From NCBI GenBank assembly GCA_963841455.1, contig CAWJCU010000019.1, positions 1 to 64,000 on the forward strand: DNA of 64,000 bases, in the 5' to 3' direction. Below the pieces are notes generated by a model, which had not been told where the DNA came from, did no database searches, and saw only the letters and a list, made by a program, of their open reading frames with translations. The position numbers were made by a program, and so were the translations under genes. The number at the start of each line of letters is the position of its first letter. Within the stretch, counting starts at the first letter, position 1. Below are positions 36,231 to 46,013 of the stretch, piece after piece. This DNA comes from JAWVFM01 sp963841455. GTDB lineage: Bacteria > Actinomycetota > Thermoleophilia > Solirubrobacterales > 70-9.

Positions 36231-38364
36231 GGGCCCAGGAACCTCAGTGCGATCAGGGCCGCGTCGTCCGCGAGGTTCTCGGCGCCCAGCGTCTGGATGA
36301 TCTCCTCGGCGCAGCGCTCCGCGTCATCGGGGGCGGCCGCAAGCGCCGCGCGGAGGCGCTCGAGGCCGACGGCGATGCCCTCTCCCCGCCGCTCCACGAG
36401 ACCGTCGGTATAGAGCAGGAGCATGCTCCCGGGCTCGAGCTCGAGGGATCGCGACCAGAACCTTCCCGGGGCCGCAACACCCACCGGGGGGCACCCCTGA
36501 TCGTTCAGATCGCGCACGGCGCCGGTCGGGTCGCGCAGCAGTGGCGGCGGGTGCCCGGCGCGCACGTACTCGACCCGGCGCGCAACGGGGTCGATCTCGA
36601 CGATAGGCGAGCGTCGCCATCGCGGGCTGGTCGAAGTCGCCCATGAGCGCGTTCAGCCGCTCCACCGCAGCCGCGGGCTCATGCCCGTCGATGATGTACG
36701 CGCGAAGCGCGGTGCGGAGGTTGCCCATGATCGTCGCCGCCTTCAGGCCGCGGCCGGCGACGTCGCCGATGACCACGCCGATCCGGCCACGATCGGTCTC
36801 GACCACGTCGTACCAGTCACCCCCCACCTCGATGCCCGGCGCCGGCCGGCAGGTACCGCACCGCCACCTCGGTCGTCTTCGGCGCCGGGATCCGATGAGG
36901 GAGAAGCGAGCGCTGAAGGGTCATGGCCGCCTCGTGCTCGCGGCGGTAGAGCATGGCGTTGTCCACGGCCAGCGCCGCGTGACGGGCGAGCTCCTGGGTG
37001 AGCCTCAGGTCGTCTTCGCCGTAATGCCGGCCCGACTCGGCGGCCACCAGCGTCATCGCACCCAGGTTGCGTTCTCGCGCCGTCAGCGGGACGATCATCG
37101 CCGAAACCATCCCGAGCTCGCGAATCATCGTCAGGTGCTCGTCGTCGACCGCCGCCTCGGCGACGAGCTCGTCCGGAATCACCGGGTAGAGCTCGGGCTC
37201 CCCGGTGCGGACCACGTTCGCGGCCCCTGTGGCCGCGTCGGGGTCCGGCGGATAGCGTCTCTGCAGCTCCTCCGCGAGCGCGACCTGGTGAGGGTCGTTG
37301 TGCGCCACCGCAACGTTCCGGAGCCCGCCGCCATCCTCGCTCACGAGATCGATGCTGCACCAGTCGCCGATCCGCGGGACGGCGAGCGAGGCGAGCCGCT
37401 GAAGGGTCGGCGTCGACGTCGAGCGACTCGACCAGCAACTCGCTGGCCTCGGCGATGAACGCGAGCTGCTGGAGGCGGTGTCGCTCGGCCTCGAACAGGC
37501 GGCCCCGCTCGAGGGCGTGCGCGGCCTGGGCGCTGATCGCGACCATGAACGCCCGCTCGTCCGCCCCGAACGTCCGCGGCTCGGAGAAGCTCAGGGAGAC
37601 GGCGCCGAAGGGCTCTTCGCCGGCGGCCAGGGGGACGATCGCAAGCGACGAGAACTCGCTGCGAGCCCCGGGGAGGTTCGGATATCGCGCCCAGAGCTCG
37701 TCGCTGTCGGTGAGCCAGAGCGCTCGCCGGTACGGAACACCTCGGTGATCGGCAGGTCGGCGTCGACCGGCATCCTGGTGTAGCGGCTCGGTTCCCTCGC
37801 GGCTATAGCCGGCGCTGCCGACGAGCTCGAGGTCGCCGCTCGTCGCGGTCGAACAGGGCGACCGCCCCCGCGGCCGCGCCGAGGGCCGGCAACGCGTTCT
37901 CGAGCAGGACCTCGACGGTCCGGTCGGCGCGGATCTCGCGCGCCAAACTCACCGGTGACGTCGAGAAGACGGACCGCGCGGTCGGCCGCCCGCCGGCGCT
38001 CGGTGACGTCGCGCGCGATCACCGACGCGCCGACGATCTCGCCGCTCTCGGCGCGGAGGGGCGAGATCGTGAGCGAGACGAACGACCCGGTCGCCCGTCC
38101 TTGGTCACCCTCTCCGTCTCGTAGTGGTCGACCCTGTCACCGGCGAGGACCCGCTCGAGGATCTCGATCTCCTCGCCCTTACGCTCGTCCGGGACCAGGA
38201 TCGAGATCGGCTGCCCGACCGCCTCGACCGACCGGTGGCCGTAGAGCCGCTCCGCCGCCGGGTTCCAGCTCGTGATCGTGCGCGTTACGGTCCTTGGTCA
38301 GGATCGCGTCGTCGGAGGATTCGACGATCGCCTCGTAATGTCTCGCGGGGATCGCGGTCGCCAT
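36227..38364 (-). CDS. PAS-GAF-SpoIIE (PP2C-type) serine phosphatase (multiple frameshifts)
   Basis: The N-terminus MATAIPARHYEAIVESSDDAILTKDRN begins a PAS domain. Other frames continue it as SWNPAAERLYGHRSVEAVGQPISILVPDERKGEE and DVTERRRAADRAVRLL. One or two GAF-like regions follow (QLAFIAEASELLVESLDVDAD; RNLGAMTLVAAESGRHYGEDDLRLTQELARHAALAVDNAMLY). The C-terminal SpoIIE catalytic domain has GGDWYDVVETDRGRIGVVIGDVAGRG with the metal Asp residues, then YTDGLVERRGEG and DDAALIALRF. At least six single-base shifts break the frame. It would dephosphorylate the adjacent STAS protein in response to a sensed signal. Confidence 0.78.
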
Positions 38365-38774
38365 CAGCGCGCTTCCCCGATCGCGAACCGCATGCAGACG
38401 GCGGTGCCGCCGCCCGGCCGCGCCGTGATCTCCACGGCCTTCGAGAGCTGGGCCATGAGTGGGAGCCCGAAGCCCGAGGCCGCGAGGACTCGGGATCGGG
38501 CCGCATGCCGACCCCCTCGTCGCTGACCGTGATGAGGAGGTCCTCGTCGTCGCAGAGGCCCTCGACCACGATCCGGCCCGCCGCTGCCTCCCGGTACGCG
38601 TGAAGGACAGCGTTACCGACCGCCTCCGCGACGGCCAGCTCCACCGCGGCTCGGTCGGCGCCCACGTGCTCCGCGAACGAGGCGGCGCTGCGGCGCGCAG
38701 CGGTCACGCTCTCCTTCGCGGCGGGCAGATCTAGTGCGAGCTGCTCGCTCGGCCTGGGGGAGTGGTCCTTCCAC
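38364..38774 (-). CDS. RsbW-like anti-sigma factor / serine kinase, HATPase_c (frameshifted)
   Basis: A GHKL ATPase of about 135 residues has the N-box in AAVELAVAEAVGNAVLHAYREA, the G1 motif in LLITVSDEGVGMRPDPES, and the G2 block and tail in another frame (LPLMAQLSKAVEITARPGGGTAVCMRF). A shift near 38465 separates these, and another near the start is likely. The GTG at 38774 follows AAGGAGG, but the conserved N-terminus (PSEQLALDLPAAKESV) is in a different frame. Its TGA overlaps the phosphatase ATG by one base. It should phosphorylate the STAS partner and hold a sigma factor. Confidence 0.75.
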
Positions 38775-38830
38775 GGGGATGCCTCCTTGCGCTACCGACC
38801 GTACAGCGTTCGGAGGCGGTGCCGCGACGC

Positions 38831-39684
38831 CTAGCCGCCCGCTGATGAATACTCGTCAATCGCCGCCGTGTACTGGTCGAGCTTGCGCTCGACCTCGGGC
38901 CGCTCGGCGGCGGGGAGCATGTAGACCGCGCGCTTTACCCCCGCCTGCTCGTAGCGCTCGAGCAGGGCCGGATCGCGCGGCGCAAGCTGCAGGCTCGTGG
39001 GGATCGGCCCGCGACCGGCCTCCTCCCCGAGCCGGCGCATCTTCACGACGCGGGCGATGATCTTGTCGTCGTCGCCGATACGGTTCGGCAGCCAGCCGTC
39101 ACCGTAGGCAAGGACGCGGTCGTACACCGTTCGGCCGTTGCCGCCGACGAGCACCTCCGGGTGCGGCTTCGAGACCGGCTTCGGCCAGCACCAGATCGGG
39201 TCGAAGTCGACGTAGCGGCCGTGGTAGGAGGGCTCCTCGGAGGTCCAGATCGCCTTCATGGCCTCCATCCGCTCGCGTAATACGCCGAAGCGCCGTTCGG
39301 GATCCGTTCCGTGGTTAGCCATCTCCTCGCGGTTCCAGCCGGCTCCGACGCCGAAGATCATGCGCCCGCCCGAGAGCCGGTCGACGCTTGCGACCTCCTT
39401 CGCCGTGATGATCGGGTCGCGCTCGACGACGAGGCAGATCGCCGTCCCCACCTTGAGCGTCTCGGTCGCGGCAGCCGCCGCCGCGAGGGCGACGAACGGA
39501 TCGTAGGTGCGCCAGTACTCGGGCGGAAGGTCCCCCCCGGGGGATACGGAGTGTCGCGGCTCGCCGGAATGTGGGTGTGCTCGGTGAAGAAGAGCGCCTC
39601 GAACCCGCGCTGCTCCAGCTCGCGAGCCAGCTCGGCCGGCTGGATCGCATCGTCGGTGGCGAAGTAGGAGATCGCGAAGTCCAT
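38831..39684 (-). CDS. LLM-class (luciferase-like) F420-dependent oxidoreductase (one frameshift)
   Basis: The N-terminus MDFAISYFATDDAIQPAELARELEQRGFEALFFTEHTHIPASRDTPYPPGG is followed by LPPEYWRTYDPFVALAAAAAATETLKVGTAICLVVERDP in another frame, after a shift in the C/G run near 39537. The rest is in one frame: VDRLSGGRMIFGVGAGWNREEMANHG and WPKPVSKPHPEVLVGGNG. The TIM-barrel pattern and the SGGR/GxGxGW block match the actinobacterial F420-dependent LLM subgroup. The cofactor is inferred from the lineage, and the substrate is unknown. It stands alone between the partner-switching operon and DUF559 cassette 3. Confidence 0.82.
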
Positions 39685-39715
39685 GCGAGGCTCAGGCTAT
39701 CGGTGGCGCCGACTC

Positions 39716-39765
39716 GTTCGCTGCGGGATTGGTGTCGCTATAGCGACCACAACTACGCAACGAAC
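39716..39765. repeat. Palindrome at the 3' side of DUF559 cassette 3
   Basis: A 50-bp imperfect palindrome is centred on GTCGCTATAGCGAC, with outer arms GTTCG.TGCG / CGCA.CGAAC. Nineteen of 25 base pairs are complementary. It is a direct repeat of the 5'-side palindrome near 40664-40713, with 35 of 50 positions identical. It lies 9 bp beyond the gene's stop. Confidence 0.85.
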
Positions 39766-39774
39766 CGGATTTCT

Positions 39775-40698
39775 TCAGCCGCGCAGGCGCGCCGCAACCG
39801 CCCTGAGGGTCGCCTCGACCCGCTCGGGCTCGTAGCGGATCTGGGCGTGCGTGAATCTCAGCGGGGTCAGGCCAGCGGCTGCGTGCGCCTGATCCCGAAG
39901 CCGATCCTTCGCCTGCTCGCTCGGAGTTCGGTGATAGCGCAAGCCGTCGGTCTCGACGACCAGGCCGAGGTCGGGCCAGTAGAAGTCGACGCGGTAGCCG
40001 TTCAAGCATTTCTGGGTGAGTGGCGACGGGAGGCCCGCTCGGCGAGCGAGGGGCGCGAACCGTCGCTCCAGCTCCGAGTCGGTGAGGACGAAGGTACGGC
40101 AGTCGAGGAGCCGGCGGACCGCCGCGCGGCCGGGAACACGGGGCATCGAGTCGATGGCGACGCGAAGCGCCTCGGGGTCGACTCGATCGAGCTTGTCGGC
40201 GATGTTGATCGCCCGTTCGAGCCGCTCGGTGCTGGCGTGTGCCGCGAGGTCGACGAGCGTCAGCGGAGGGCTGGTTACGGGGATCCCCAGGCGGCGGACG
40301 ATGTTGTGGTCGCGAAGCCCCGTCCGGCGATGTACGACGATGCCGCGGGGATTGGCAGCGAGGGAGGGTGGGCCTGAGACGTGGATTGGTCCTCCGCGGA
40401 AGTCCTCGATCCCCCAGAGGGCCGCGGCACTCGGGTGGCTGAGGAACGAGGCCGGGCCGCACCGCAGCGTCGCCGCCATGAAGAGACCCTCTCGGCTGAC
40501 CTCCCTCCGGCCGACGGCGTAGACGCCATCGTGGATCGGGTGCAAGCGGCCGATCGCAAGCCGGTGCCGAATCGCGGACGGCGTGAACCCAAGCTCGAGG
40601 AGCTGCCGGCGAGCAATCACCCAATGCTGGGCCCGAACGAGCGCCCAGAAGGCTGCGAAATCGATTCGTTGGGGCCTTGTGGTCGCTATAGCAACCAA
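39775..40698 (-). CDS. AbiEi-like wHTH / DUF559 protein, copy 3 (intact), palindrome-bracketed
   Basis: The 307-residue protein is uninterrupted. The N-terminal wHTH block reads AQHWVIARRQLLELGFTPSAIRHRLAIGRLHPIHDGVYAVGR and continues to FLSHPSAAALWGI. A middle helical region follows (LTLVDLAAHASTERLERAINIADKL). The C-terminal DUF559 fold has YRVDFYWPDLGLVVETDGLRYHRTPSEQAKDRLRD and LTPLRFTHAQI, where the D, E, D and H residues are those of a Vsr-like site. It starts on TTG, and this codon lies inside the 5' palindrome. A matching palindrome follows the stop. The three copies in the window are clearly diverged, so they are not recent duplicates. Function is unproven. Confidence 0.8.
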   Translation of the reverse strand: MVAIATTRPQRIDFAAFWALVRAQHWVIARRQLLELGFTPSAIRHRLAIGRLHPIHDGVYAVGRREVSREGLFMAATLRCGPASFLSHPSAAALWGIEDFRGGPIHVSGPPSLAANPRGIVVHRRTGLRDHNIVRRLGIPVTSPPLTLVDLAAHASTERLERAINIADKLDRVDPEALRVAIDSMPRVPGRAAVRRLLDCRTFVLTDSELERRFAPLARRAGLPSPLTQKCLNGYRVDFYWPDLGLVVETDGLRYHRTPSEQAKDRLRDQAHAAAGLTPLRFTHAQIRYEPERVEATLRAVAARLRG

Positions 40699-40712
40699 TA
40701 GGCCACAACGAA
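40665..40712. repeat. Palindrome at the 5' side of DUF559 cassette 3
   Basis: A 48-bp imperfect palindrome is centred on GCTATAGC, with arms TTCGTTG/CAACGAA, GGCCT/AGGCC and GGT/ACC. Twenty of 24 base pairs are complementary. It covers the TTG start codon of the minus-strand DUF559 gene. Confidence 0.85.
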
Positions 40713-40796
40713 ACCGAATTCACCCCCCTCGCTGCCAACCGGGGGCGGCTTGCGCTCCGCTCGGCCGGAGCGCAGCGCCACCGACGCGACGGTCTG

Positions 40797-42164
40797 CTAC
40801 TTCAGGACGCGGATCAGCTTCTTGTTGACGAACTCGTCCATCCCGTAGGGGCCGAGCTCGCGGCCGAAGCCGGAGCGCTTGACGCCCCCGAACGGCAGCT
40901 CGGCGCCGTCGAGGAGGACGCCGTTCACGAAGACCATGCCGGTGTCGAGGGCGTCGGCGACGCGATCGGCCTGCTCGGGCTCGGTCGTGAAGACGTACGA
41001 CCCGAGCCCGAACGGCGTGTCGTTCGCGACCTTGATCGCCTCCTCCTCGGAGCCGACCCTGTAGACGCTCGCGACCGGCCCGAAGAACTCCTCTCGGTAG
41101 GCGTCGGCCTCGGGGTTGATCCCGGCCAGCACCGTCGGGCCGAAGTAGTTGTCCTTGCGCCCACCGTCGAGGACCACCTCGGCGCCCTGCGCCTTGGCCC
41201 GATCGAGCTGGTCCTGAAGGCGATCCGCCGCCGTCGACGACGAGAGCGGGCCCATCGCGGCGTCCTCGGTCGGATCCCCGGGCTCGACCGCCTTCATCTT
41301 CTCCGCGAGCTTCGCGAGGAAGTCGTCGTATAGGTCGTCGGCGACGATGAACCGCTTCGCGGCGTTGCAGGACTGGCCCGTGTTGTCGAGGCGCGCCTCG
41401 ACGGCGGAGTCGACCACCTCGTCGAGGTTCTCGGTCGCGAGCAGGATGAACGGGTCGGAGCCGCCCATCTCCAGCACGACCTTCTTCAGGTTGCGCCCGG
41501 CGACCTCGGCGACGGCGGCGCCGGCCCGCTCGGAGCCGGTGACCGAGACGCCGCGTACACGCTGGTCGGGGATCACGGTCTCGGCAATCTGCTCGTTCGT
41601 CGCGAGGATCGTCTGGAACGCGCCATCGGGGAAGCCGGCGTCGTCGTACATATCCTGGATCGCCGCGGCCGACTCTGGGCACTGCGGCGCCGGCTTCAGC
41701 AGGATCGAGTTGCCGACGATCAGGTTCGGGCCGGCGAAGCGGGCCACCTGGTAGTAGGGGAAGTTCCAGGGCATGATGCCGAGCAGCGGCCCCATCGCCG
41801 AGCGGCGGATCACTGCCGTCCCCTCGCCCGCGAGCAGCTCGATCGGCTCGTCCTTGAGGAATTCCTCGGCGCGCTCGGCGTAGTAGCCGTAGATGTCGCC
41901 GCAGAAGTCGACCTCGCCGAGCGCCTGCTCCATCGGCTTGCCCATCTCCTTGACCGCAATGGCGGCGAGCGCCTCGCGGCGCTCGAGGTGGAGGTCGCCA
42001 ACGCGCTTGACCTTCCCGGCGCGGTCGGCGACCGACATCGCGGCGAGCGCCTCTCGCGCATCCCAGGCCCTGCCGATGGCGGCGTCGAGCGCGTCGTCGG
42101 CGATCTCGGGGTATTCCTCGAGCTTCTCGCCGGTGGCCGGATTAACGACTGCGTAGGTGCTCAA
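40797..42164 (-). CDS. gabD: NAD(P)-dependent succinate-semialdehyde-type aldehyde dehydrogenase
   Basis: The 455-residue ALDH has the oxyanion Asn in LGIMPWNFPYYQVARF, the catalytic Glu in KKVVLEMGGSDPF and the catalytic Cys in DNTGQSCNAAKRF. The short length, FCGDIYGYYAERAEEFL, and the C-terminal GYPLPFGGVKxSG-equivalent AELPFGGVKRSGFGREL are typical of the GabD/YneI succinate-semialdehyde group. It would oxidise the semialdehyde formed by the aminotransferase of this operon (from GABA or putrescine) to the acid. It is the last gene of the leftward operon, 36 bp after ald. Related semialdehydes are possible substrates. Confidence 0.85.
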   Translation of the reverse strand: MSTYAVVNPATGEKLEEYPEIADDALDAAIGRAWDAREALAAMSVADRAGKVKRVGDLHLERREALAAIAVKEMGKPMEQALGEVDFCGDIYGYYAERAEEFLKDEPIELLAGEGTAVIRRSAMGPLLGIMPWNFPYYQVARFAGPNLIVGNSILLKPAPQCPESAAAIQDMYDDAGFPDGAFQTILATNEQIAETVIPDQRVRGVSVTGSERAGAAVAEVAGRNLKKVVLEMGGSDPFILLATENLDEVVDSAVEARLDNTGQSCNAAKRFIVADDLYDDFLAKLAEKMKAVEPGDPTEDAAMGPLSSSTAADRLQDQLDRAKAQGAEVVLDGGRKDNYFGPTVLAGINPEADAYREEFFGPVASVYRVGSEEEAIKVANDTPFGLGSYVFTTEPEQADRVADALDTGMVFVNGVLLDGAELPFGGVKRSGFGRELGPYGMDEFVNKKLIRVLK

Positions 42165-42200
42165 CTTGCTCCACTCCTTGTTTGTTCGATCTCTCTTCGG

Positions 42201-43340
42201 TCATTCCACGGCTACGGGGTCCGGGATGCCGAGGACGTCGTCCGGCGACTCGTACTCGGCGCCCACGCCCTCCGCGACGGCGCGGTGGGTGACACGTCCC
42301 CGCGCCACGTTGATCCCCAGCTTCAGGCCCGGGTCGCGCAGCGCCGCCGCCTCGACGCCGTGGTCGGCGAGCGCGAGCACGTACGGAAGGGTGGCGTTGG
42401 TGAGCGCGTAGGTCGAGGTGATCGGCACAGCGCCGGGCATGTTGGTGACGCAGTAGTGGATGATCCCGTCGACCTCGTAGGTGGGATCGGTGTGGGTCGT
42501 CGGCCTCGAGGTCTCGAAGCATCCGCCCTGGTCGATCGCGACGTCGACGAGCACCGATTGCGGCTTCATCAACGCCAGCTGCGCACGGCGGATGACTCGA
42601 GGCGCGCGTGCGCCGTGAAGGAGGACCGCCCCGATCACGAGGTCGATGTCGGGCAGGCGCTCCTCGATCGAGAGCACCGAGCTGAAGACCGTCGAAGCCC
42701 GCCCGCCGAACGCGACGTCGAGCTCGCGCAGCCGGTCGATCGAGGTGTCGTAGACGAAGACGTCCGCCTCCATCCCGATCGCGATGAAGGCGGCGTTCAT
42801 CCCCACCGCGCCCCCGCCGATGACCATCACGTTCGCCGGCGCGACGCCGGGGACGCCGCCGAGCAGGATGCCCCGCCCGCCGAGGGGCTTCTCGAGCATG
42901 AACGCCCCCGCCTGCGTGGCGATCTTGCCCGCGATCTCGCTCATCGGGGCGAGGAGGGGGAGCCGCCCGCTCGAGTCCTCGACGGTCTCGTAGGCGACGC
43001 AGATCGCGCCGGAGTCGCAGAGCCCCTTCGTGAGCTCCGGGGCCGGCGCAAGGTGCAGGTAGGTGAAGAGCGTGATGTCGGAGCGAATCAGCGGCACCTC
43101 CTCGGGCTGCGGCTCCTTCACCTTCAACACGAGCTCGGCCTCGCCCCAGACGTCCTCGGCCGTCGGCAGGATCCGCGCGCCCTGCGCCTCGAATGCCGTG
43201 TCGGAGATCGAGCTCCCCTCCCCCGCGCCCTTCTCGATCAGCACCTCGTGCCCGTGCTCAGTCAGCTCGCGCACGCCGATGGTCGTCAGCGCGACCCGGT
43301 ACTCGTCGGCCTTGACCTCGCTGGGTACTCCGACCTTCAT
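42201..43340 (-). CDS. ald: Alanine dehydrogenase
   Basis: The 379-residue protein matches Ald over its full length. It starts MKVGVPSEVKADEYRVALTTIGVRELTEHGHEVLIEKGAG. The pyruvate-site Lys and His lie in LVLKVKEPQPEE and LFTYLHLAPAPEL, and the NAD motif is VIGGGAVGMNAAF. Near the C-terminus are THTDPTYEVDGIIHYCVTNMPGAVPITSTYAL and LGINVARGRVTH. It interconverts alanine and pyruvate with NAD and ammonia. In this operon it could regenerate pyruvate for a pyruvate-dependent aminotransferase. Its ATG overlaps the stop of the upstream gene (ATGA). Confidence 0.94.
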   Translation of the reverse strand: MKVGVPSEVKADEYRVALTTIGVRELTEHGHEVLIEKGAGEGSSISDTAFEAQGARILPTAEDVWGEAELVLKVKEPQPEEVPLIRSDITLFTYLHLAPAPELTKGLCDSGAICVAYETVEDSSGRLPLLAPMSEIAGKIATQAGAFMLEKPLGGRGILLGGVPGVAPANVMVIGGGAVGMNAAFIAIGMEADVFVYDTSIDRLRELDVAFGGRASTVFSSVLSIEERLPDIDLVIGAVLLHGARAPRVIRRAQLALMKPQSVLVDVAIDQGGCFETSRPTTHTDPTYEVDGIIHYCVTNMPGAVPITSTYALTNATLPYVLALADHGVEAAALRDPGLKLGINVARGRVTHRAVAEGVGAEYESPDDVLGIPDPVAVE

Positions 43341-44433
43341 GTCCGCTCAGCCTCCCGGATATTTGCCTCCAGCCTGCATCCCCGGCTCTCCAGCTCGCCG
43401 AACATCGTTTCGGGATCGAGGCAGAGCTCCGGCGGCAGGGCGCCTCGAGCTTCGATCTCGCCCCGCGCGAGCATGCGCACCGCGGCCGCCGCCGGGCTCG
43501 CGGTCGACACGACGCCGCCGCCGATGCCCCAGTCGGCCATCGGCTCCGTGACGGCGCGGACCCTGAAGGCGCGTCCCGCGCCAACCGCGTCGACAAGGTG
43601 AACCGCAACGGTCCGCGGCGAGGAGGGGGACGCCGCGTGCGCAGCGGCATCGATCTCCTCGTTCGACGCGTCCGCCAGCTCGCGAACCCGCTCGACCACC
43701 CCCGGCGCAAGCGACAGCCGAAAGGTCGCCTCCTTGCAACCGAAGCTGGTGGGGAAGGTGAGCATCTCGGTGTGGAGCGTGTGGATCGTCTCTGCCTCGC
43801 CGATCGGATCGCCGAAGTCGACCACGCCCCCGGGGTCGAGCGCTTCGACCTCGGTCGCGGCTCCATCGCGGACCACGATCGCGGGCATCGTCAGCTCGTC
43901 GAGGATCGTCCGCAGCGCATAGGGGACGGTGAAACCCGAGGGCGGGTCGAGGTCGCGACCGGCGGCGGAGACGTGCATCTCCTCCACCTCCCCCAGCTCG
44001 GTCTTCGCCATCAACCCCATGAGGTTCGTCTTGCCGGGCGCCGAGCCGATGCCGAGCAGGGCGAGCAGGCCCGCGCTCTCGAAGTCGCCGTCGAGCTCGA
44101 GCTGCTCGCTGGCCACGTGGTAAAGGCCGCCGAGGTCGAGGTAGTGGCAGCCGGCTTCGAGGCAGGCGCCGCATGGCGTCGAGGTTGATCCGGTAGCTGG
44201 CGGAGTTGACGAGGACGTCGGAGTCCGCGAGGGCGGCCGCCAGCGCGCCCTCGGCGCGAGCGTCGACCGCGCTCGCGGCGGCCTTGCCGCCGCCGTGCCG
44301 GTCCGCGACCGCACGCGGCGCGCTCCGCGTTCAAGTCGAGCAGCGAGAGGGAGTCGACCTCGGCCGACTCGGCAAGGTCCCGGACGATGGCCGGCGCGAT
44401 CGTCCCCCCGGCGCCGAGCACCGCGACCCTCAC
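43337..44433 (-). CDS. Saccharopine-dehydrogenase-like NAD(P) oxidoreductase (two frameshifts)
   Basis: The protein begins MRVAVLGAGGTIAPAIVRDLAESAEVDSLSLLDLN, a Rossmann start. SYRINLDAMRACLEAGCHYLDLGGLYHVASEQLEL and ALLGIGSAPGKTNLMGLMAKTEL follow, all typical of the Sacchrp_dh_NADP family. Frameshifts near 44330 and 44180 interrupt the first quarter. The GTG start overlaps the pucR stop (GTGA) and its own stop overlaps ald. Members of this family act on amino-acid imines or amines. Here a role in lysine, beta-alanine or polyamine breakdown is an inference from the neighbours. Confidence 0.77.
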
Positions 44434-45999
44434 CGCACCAGCTCCCTCGCTCGGAGCGCGAGCCACACCTCGATCCGGTCGGTCGCGCGGGAGAGGTCGC
44501 GGCCCGTCAGCTCCTCGACCTTGCGGATCCGGTAGCGGAGGGTGTGGCGATGGCAGTAGAGCTCGCGCGCCGCGCGCTCCCAGTTGCCGTTCTGCTCGAT
44601 GAACGCCTCCAGCGAGCGCAGCGAGCTCGTCGCCGTAGTCGCCCTCGGTTCGCTCGATGGGGTCGAGGATGCCGTCGCTGTAGACGCGCAGCGCGTCGTC
44701 GTCCTGGAGCGAGAGCAGGAGGGTGAACGCGCCGAGGTTCTCGTGGGTCGCAACCTCGGGCGCGCGGCCGTCGCCATTGGCGACGGCCGTCGCCTCGAGC
44801 GCGCAGCGCGCCTCGTGGAAGGCCCTGCGAAGCGAGCCGACGGCTAGGGCCCGGCTGGCGGCCGCGCGCACGTCGCCGCCTCGTCGCGCGAGGGCCGCGC
44901 GGGTCACCTGGGCGACCTCGACCGGCTCACCGTCGTCGCCGTCGATTACGGCGCAGAGATACGTGCGCGACCCCGCGGTGGTCGTGGCCACCAGGCCACC
45001 CGACCCCGCCGAGGCGAGCGCGGCCTCGAGCGGAGCCTCGGCGGCGCTCGGGTCGTCGATCTCGTAGAGCAGGAGGGCGGCGCGCTCCCCCACGCCGAAG
45101 GGCCGCAGGCGACCGCGCAGCTCGTCGGCGTCGAGCCGGCCGCCGAGCGCCTCGGCGAGGACGTTCCCGGCCAGGCGGCGCTCGGTCTCGCGCACGACAC
45201 GCTCGCGCATCAGCTCGAGGCCGACGGCCATCGCGGCGTGACGCGCCACGAGGCGCTCGAACTCGCTGAGAGGCGCATCGCTGCCGGCCACCGTGAGCCA
45301 CGCCACCGGGGAGCCGCCGCGCCGTCCGGGCACCGGCACCGAGATCGCTCCCTCGAGCGCAGGATGCGCCGGCTCGAACGAGCCGACCGATGCGCTCGCC
45401 CCCCGGCGCGCCACCTCGTCGCCGAGCGCCGCGAGCACGGCCTCGTCGAGCTCGCCGCCGTTCGCTGCGCGGGCGACGACGCCGCCCCCGGCATCGTGGA
45501 CGACCGCGCTGCCGTTGGCGGCGCCGGCGATCACGGCCACCAGCGCCTCGATCCCGCGACCCTCGATGACCAGGCGCTCGAGCCGCTCGTGAACCGCGGC
45601 GTCGCGACGCAGCACGTCGTACTGCTCGTTGACCAGTCGCGAGAACGCCCGCTCCGTGATCGCGATGAACGGCATCTCGTAGGGAACCTCGAACAGCGGG
45701 AGCCCAGCGCTGCTCGGCGGCCTCGGACGAGCGCCTTCGGCACCTTCCGATGCCCGAAGCCGGTTCCGAGGCCGAGGCCGGCGAGGCCGTGCTCCGCCAG
45801 AGAGCGCCGCGAACCGCCGCTGCCGCGCAGGGGTTCCGAGCTGGATTCCGGTCGTCAACAGGAGCTCGCCGCCCGACATCCACGGCGTCGGGTCGTCGAG
45901 CTCGGAGATGTGCACCCAGCGAATCGGCCGGTCGGCCGCGCTGGCGCCAGCCACGAGCTCGAGGCCGCACTCCGCTGCCAGCTCGCCGACCGTGAGCAT
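44430..45999 (-). CDS. PucR-family transcriptional regulator (frameshifted)
   Basis: The N-terminal PucR ligand domain MLTVGELAAECGLELVAGASAADRPIRWVHISELDDPTPWMSGGELLLTTG is followed by a CdaR-type GGDEF-like middle region. The C-terminal HTH_30 domain lies in another frame (LEAFIEQNGNWERAARELYCHRHTLRYRIRKVEELTGRDLS). Shifts occur near 45840-45730 and 44625. PucR/CdaR regulators control amine, purine or amino-acid catabolism in response to substrates. It lies second in the leftward operon, 15 bp after the aminotransferase, and is the obvious candidate regulator of the divergent promoters near 47.6 kb. Confidence 0.85.
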
Positions 46000-46013
46000 T
46001 GCGCGCCGCTGGG

